Part shown: piece after piece, positions 61,585 through 64,000 of the stretch
Layout of the letters: every line of letters starts with the position of its first letter
How positions within the stretch are numbered: position 1 is the first letter of the stretch
NCBI RefSeq assembly: GCF_024160105.1
Contig: NZ_JAMFTQ010000006.1
Coordinates: forward strand, 1-64,000
DNA from: Corynebacterium stercoris
GTDB lineage: Bacteria; Actinomycetota; Actinomycetes; Mycobacteriales; Mycobacteriaceae
Direction of reading: 5' to 3'
DNA length: 64,000 nt
Made by a program: the position numbers and the translations under genes
The notes under the pieces: generated by a model
Seen by the model: the letters and a program-made list of their open reading frames with translations, nothing else
The model's database searches: none
What the model was told of the DNA's origin: nothing

Positions 61585-63966
61585 TTACCCCGCCGCGGAC
61601 GTCTGCGCTGAGCTCACGCTTGCCGACGTCTGCGACCCGCCCGTCTGCTCAGCACTCGACGTAGCTGTCGGGCTCGGCGTGGGCGTGGCGGTTGCCGTCG
61701 CGGACGGGGTAGCCGTGCGGGACGTTGTTGGGGCGGCGCTTGTTGAAGCCGCAGTCGCCGTCGCCGTGGCGCTGGAACTGGTAGAGGTGCTCGTGGTGGT
61801 TGCGCTGTCGCTGGTGGTCTCGTCGGAGCCGTCGGCAAGCGTGGGAAGCTCCTCCGAACCGTGCGCGAGGGCGTCGCGCTGCATGGCACTCAGCTCGGCC
61901 TCGGTGAACTCGGCGTTCACTGCGAAGATGACCACCTCGCCCTTCTTGTACACCGGGGTGGTGCCTCGGGCGATCCACAGCCCGTCGTTGAGCTTGTCCA
62001 GCGTGCGCTGCCACCACCAGAAAGAGCCGGGGCTGGTGATGTAGAACTTCACGCCGAGGTTGGCAAGCGCCTCGTCGGTCCAGTTCTCCGCGTCTGGGTC
62101 GCCGCGCAGGCCCTCGCCGGCAGCGTCCGAGTCGTAGACGGCAATAGCCATGTCGGTGCCGCTGCCGCCGGACGGCCACAGGTAGTGGCGGGACACGGTG
62201 GGCACGCCGGTGTAGGCGTAGAGCCAGGAGTGTCCGTCGTCGGGGTTGCCCAGTGTGTACCCCTCCCACGCGGCGGGTTGGGAGGCGAGCCAGGTGAAGG
62301 CGGCGATGTCGTCCTCGCTCACCATGCGCTCGTCGGTGCGCGGTGCGGTGAAGGCCTCCTCGGCGCCCTCGAGCGTTTCCGCCCGCAGCGCAGGCGCCCC
62401 CGCCACGCCGACGCCCGCCGCGACCGCGACCGACGCTGCGGTGGTCGCGGCGGTCCACGCCTTGGTGTTCTTGCGCGCCGCGAGCGGGGCCAAGGTGAGC
62501 AGGCGGATCATCGCCGCGACACCGATAGCCGCGGCCGCCGCCACCGCCATGCACACCGGCAGGATCAGGCGGTGCGGGGTGTTGTAGTGCACGGCGGCGA
62601 TGACGCCGAGGCCGTCGCCCACCCAGCCGTCGATAGGCTGCACGGCGTGCACCGTGGCTGCCAACGAGATGACGTAGAACAGCGCCGGCCACACCTGCCC
62701 GCGCAGGAACAGCAGCACCAGCGCACCGACAAGCGCCAGCCACAGCGCAACCACCGGGTTGAACGCGGGGAAGAACTCTTGTACATGGCGGGTGTCCATG
62801 AAGAACGCGTCGCCCCACCCGTCGGTGACGTTGCCGGCCTCGTTGGCCTCCCAGCCGGACACTTCCTCCGCCTGCTCCGAGCCGGCGAGGATCTGAGGCA
62901 GGAACGCGATCGAGCCGGCCAGCGCCGGCAGCGCGATCCAAAAGGTGTCCTTGATCCGGGACCGCTCCGGGCGCACCAGTGTGGAAGTCAGCCAGCTCAG
63001 CGCCACGCCCAGCACCACGACAGTGACCGCCGAGGGGTGCGCGGTGAGCAACCCGAGGAAGCCCAGCGACGTGGGCAGCGCCGCCGCCGGCGTGCGCGGT
63101 GTGTCCACGAACTGCCAGATCACGATGCCGGTGAGCGAGATGGCGAACAAATACGGCCACATGCCCACGTACTCGCCCACCCACATCACCTGCGGCGCGG
63201 CGTAGATCGCCACGGCGGCGAACGCGGCGGCGATCTGCGCCGTCATCCCGCGCGAGCGCATGAACGCGAACACCAGGCACGCCATCGTCGTCGGCAAGGC
63301 CAGGCCCGGCAGCACCACCTGCGCAATGTTCAGCGCCGCGATGGGCTCGAGGCCCGCCGCCTTGCCGAACAGCGCGATGCCGGCGTGGTAGCCGGAGGGG
63401 TACAGCAACTTCGCGTGCGTCTCAATGTTTTGCAGCTCACCCATCCGCGTCGGCGACGCCACGCCGGTGTCCATGATGAAGCGCACCAAGTTCGCGTGCC
63501 ATTGCACGTCCCAGCCCTGCACGATGTTGTACACGCCGTTCGGGCTGCGCACGAGCCAGTGCAGGCGATCTGCGATCAGCATCCACGCACCCGCCACCAC
63601 GCCGATCGCGGGCACGATCCACGTCGGCTCGAACAGGCCGCCCTTGTACCAGGGCTCGTGCTTCACGACGGCAGTAGACCCGCCCCTGGTTTCAGTGGTA
63701 GCCGGGCGTTTCCGCCTGCGGATGAACGCGTAGCGCCACGCCCCCGCAAGACCGAGCGCGAGCGCCAAGCTCACCCCGAATGTCCAGAGGTTGAACGGCG
63801 CCGACGTCAGGCCCCACATCCACGCGCCCATGCCGAACACGCCGAAGCTCACCGGCAGCGCCGCCGCCATCGCCGCAGGCGCTTTCATCCCCGCGACCCA
63901 CGAGACGACAAAACCCGGGGCGAGGAAGAAAACGACAGCGAAGCATGCGGCCACGGCCGACGACAT
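61585..63966 (-). CDS. DUF6541-like large integral membrane protein
   Basis: This 793-residue protein has about 12-13 membrane segments in the first 530 residues, an extracytoplasmic domain (EDDIAAFTWLASQPAAWEGY ... NLGVKFYITSP) and a final 90 residues of Ser/Thr/Ala/Pro low complexity. The topology resembles GT-C glycosyltransferase-like DUF6541 proteins of actinobacteria, perhaps acting in envelope glycan synthesis. The catalytic residues are not defined for the family, so no reaction is assigned. The ATG follows GAGGAGGAACA. Confidence 0.75.
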   Translation of the reverse strand: MSSAVAACFAVVFFLAPGFVVSWVAGMKAPAAMAAALPVSFGVFGMGAWMWGLTSAPFNLWTFGVSLALALGLAGAWRYAFIRRRKRPATTETRGGSTAVVKHEPWYKGGLFEPTWIVPAIGVVAGAWMLIADRLHWLVRSPNGVYNIVQGWDVQWHANLVRFIMDTGVASPTRMGELQNIETHAKLLYPSGYHAGIALFGKAAGLEPIAALNIAQVVLPGLALPTTMACLVFAFMRSRGMTAQIAAAFAAVAIYAAPQVMWVGEYVGMWPYLFAISLTGIVIWQFVDTPRTPAAALPTSLGFLGLLTAHPSAVTVVVLGVALSWLTSTLVRPERSRIKDTFWIALPALAGSIAFLPQILAGSEQAEEVSGWEANEAGNVTDGWGDAFFMDTRHVQEFFPAFNPVVALWLALVGALVLLFLRGQVWPALFYVISLAATVHAVQPIDGWVGDGLGVIAAVHYNTPHRLILPVCMAVAAAAAIGVAAMIRLLTLAPLAARKNTKAWTAATTAASVAVAAGVGVAGAPALRAETLEGAEEAFTAPRTDERMVSEDDIAAFTWLASQPAAWEGYTLGNPDDGHSWLYAYTGVPTVSRHYLWPSGGSGTDMAIAVYDSDAAGEGLRGDPDAENWTDEALANLGVKFYITSPGSFWWWQRTLDKLNDGLWIARGTTPVYKKGEVVIFAVNAEFTEAELSAMQRDALAHGSEELPTLADGSDETTSDSATTTSTSTSSSATATATAASTSAAPTTSRTATPSATATATPTPSPTATSSAEQTGGSQTSASVSSAQTSAAG

Positions 63967-64000
63967 TGTTCCTCCTCACAGACCCGGGCAGGGGCATCTC

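Overview
This window is a GC-rich chromosomal segment from a Corynebacterium species (Actinomycetota). Several blocks keep the gene order of corynebacteria and mycobacteria. These are guaB-DUF5319-rsdA-sigD-whiB-groEL-groES-tsaD-rimI-tsaB-tsaE-alr, and glmM-rpsI-rplM-esxT-esxU-eccC and eccD-mycP-eccB of an ESX-4-type secretion locus. The EsrISR-like envelope-stress trio, CIRCE at groES, McbR-like boxes at methionine genes, and many leaderless starts agree with this. It is not C. glutamicum itself: gene content and order differ, and a bacteriocin cassette and relic DNA interrupt the backbone.

Layout. 1-550 is nested insertion-sequence debris: the right end of an IS3-family element sits inside the transposase gene of an IS21-like element. 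550-870 holds relics of the 3' end of ppc and of dnaE2. 904-3701 is a lactococcin-972-type bacteriocin cassette (short precursor, DUF1430 membrane protein, ABC ATPase). It is bracketed by imperfect copies of the ppc 3' end. 4.1-12.7 kb is metabolic backbone: ppc, metX, a phosphoesterase, folD, an M20 amidohydrolase, trmL, an orphan VapB-like antitoxin with a stub of its toxin, and a MOSC protein. 12.7-17.8 kb carries two PH-domain membrane proteins and dnaE2. 17.9-21.5 kb is a methionine ABC importer with duplicated binding proteins (metQ-metQ-metN-metI). 21.5-26.9 kb carries a HAD phosphatase, a sucraseferredoxin-like protein, an AMIN-like lipoprotein and imuA'-imuB. 26.86-28.43 kb is an AlbA_2 regulator gene flanked by a 75-bp direct repeat that contains two palindromes. 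28.4-31.5 kb is esrR-esrS and divergent esrI. 31.5-35.9 kb is guaA, guaB3 and guaB. 36-38.5 kb is DUF5319, rsdA, sigD and a WhiB regulator. 38.6-45.7 kb is the chaperonin genes, the t6A genes, alr and a membrane protein. 45.8-63.97 kb is a defective-looking alpha/beta hydrolase, an ESX-4-linked Ala/Pro-rich pair, glmM, rpsI-rplM, the ESX-4 locus and a large DUF6541 membrane protein.

How genes work together. metX and the Met importer each carry a TAGAC-N6-GT box, which suggests shared McbR-type methionine control. dnaE2 and imuA'-imuB lie about 6 kb apart but carry related SOS-box-like sequences, consistent with one damage-induced mutasome. esrI/esrS/esrR form an envelope-stress sensor. sigD/rsdA/whiB form a regulatory hub. 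The tsa genes make tRNA t6A. esxU/esxT, eccB/C/D and mycP form a minimal type VII secretion apparatus without EccE.

I found no tRNA, rRNA or CRISPR array. All family calls come from reading the translated sequence; no database search was run.
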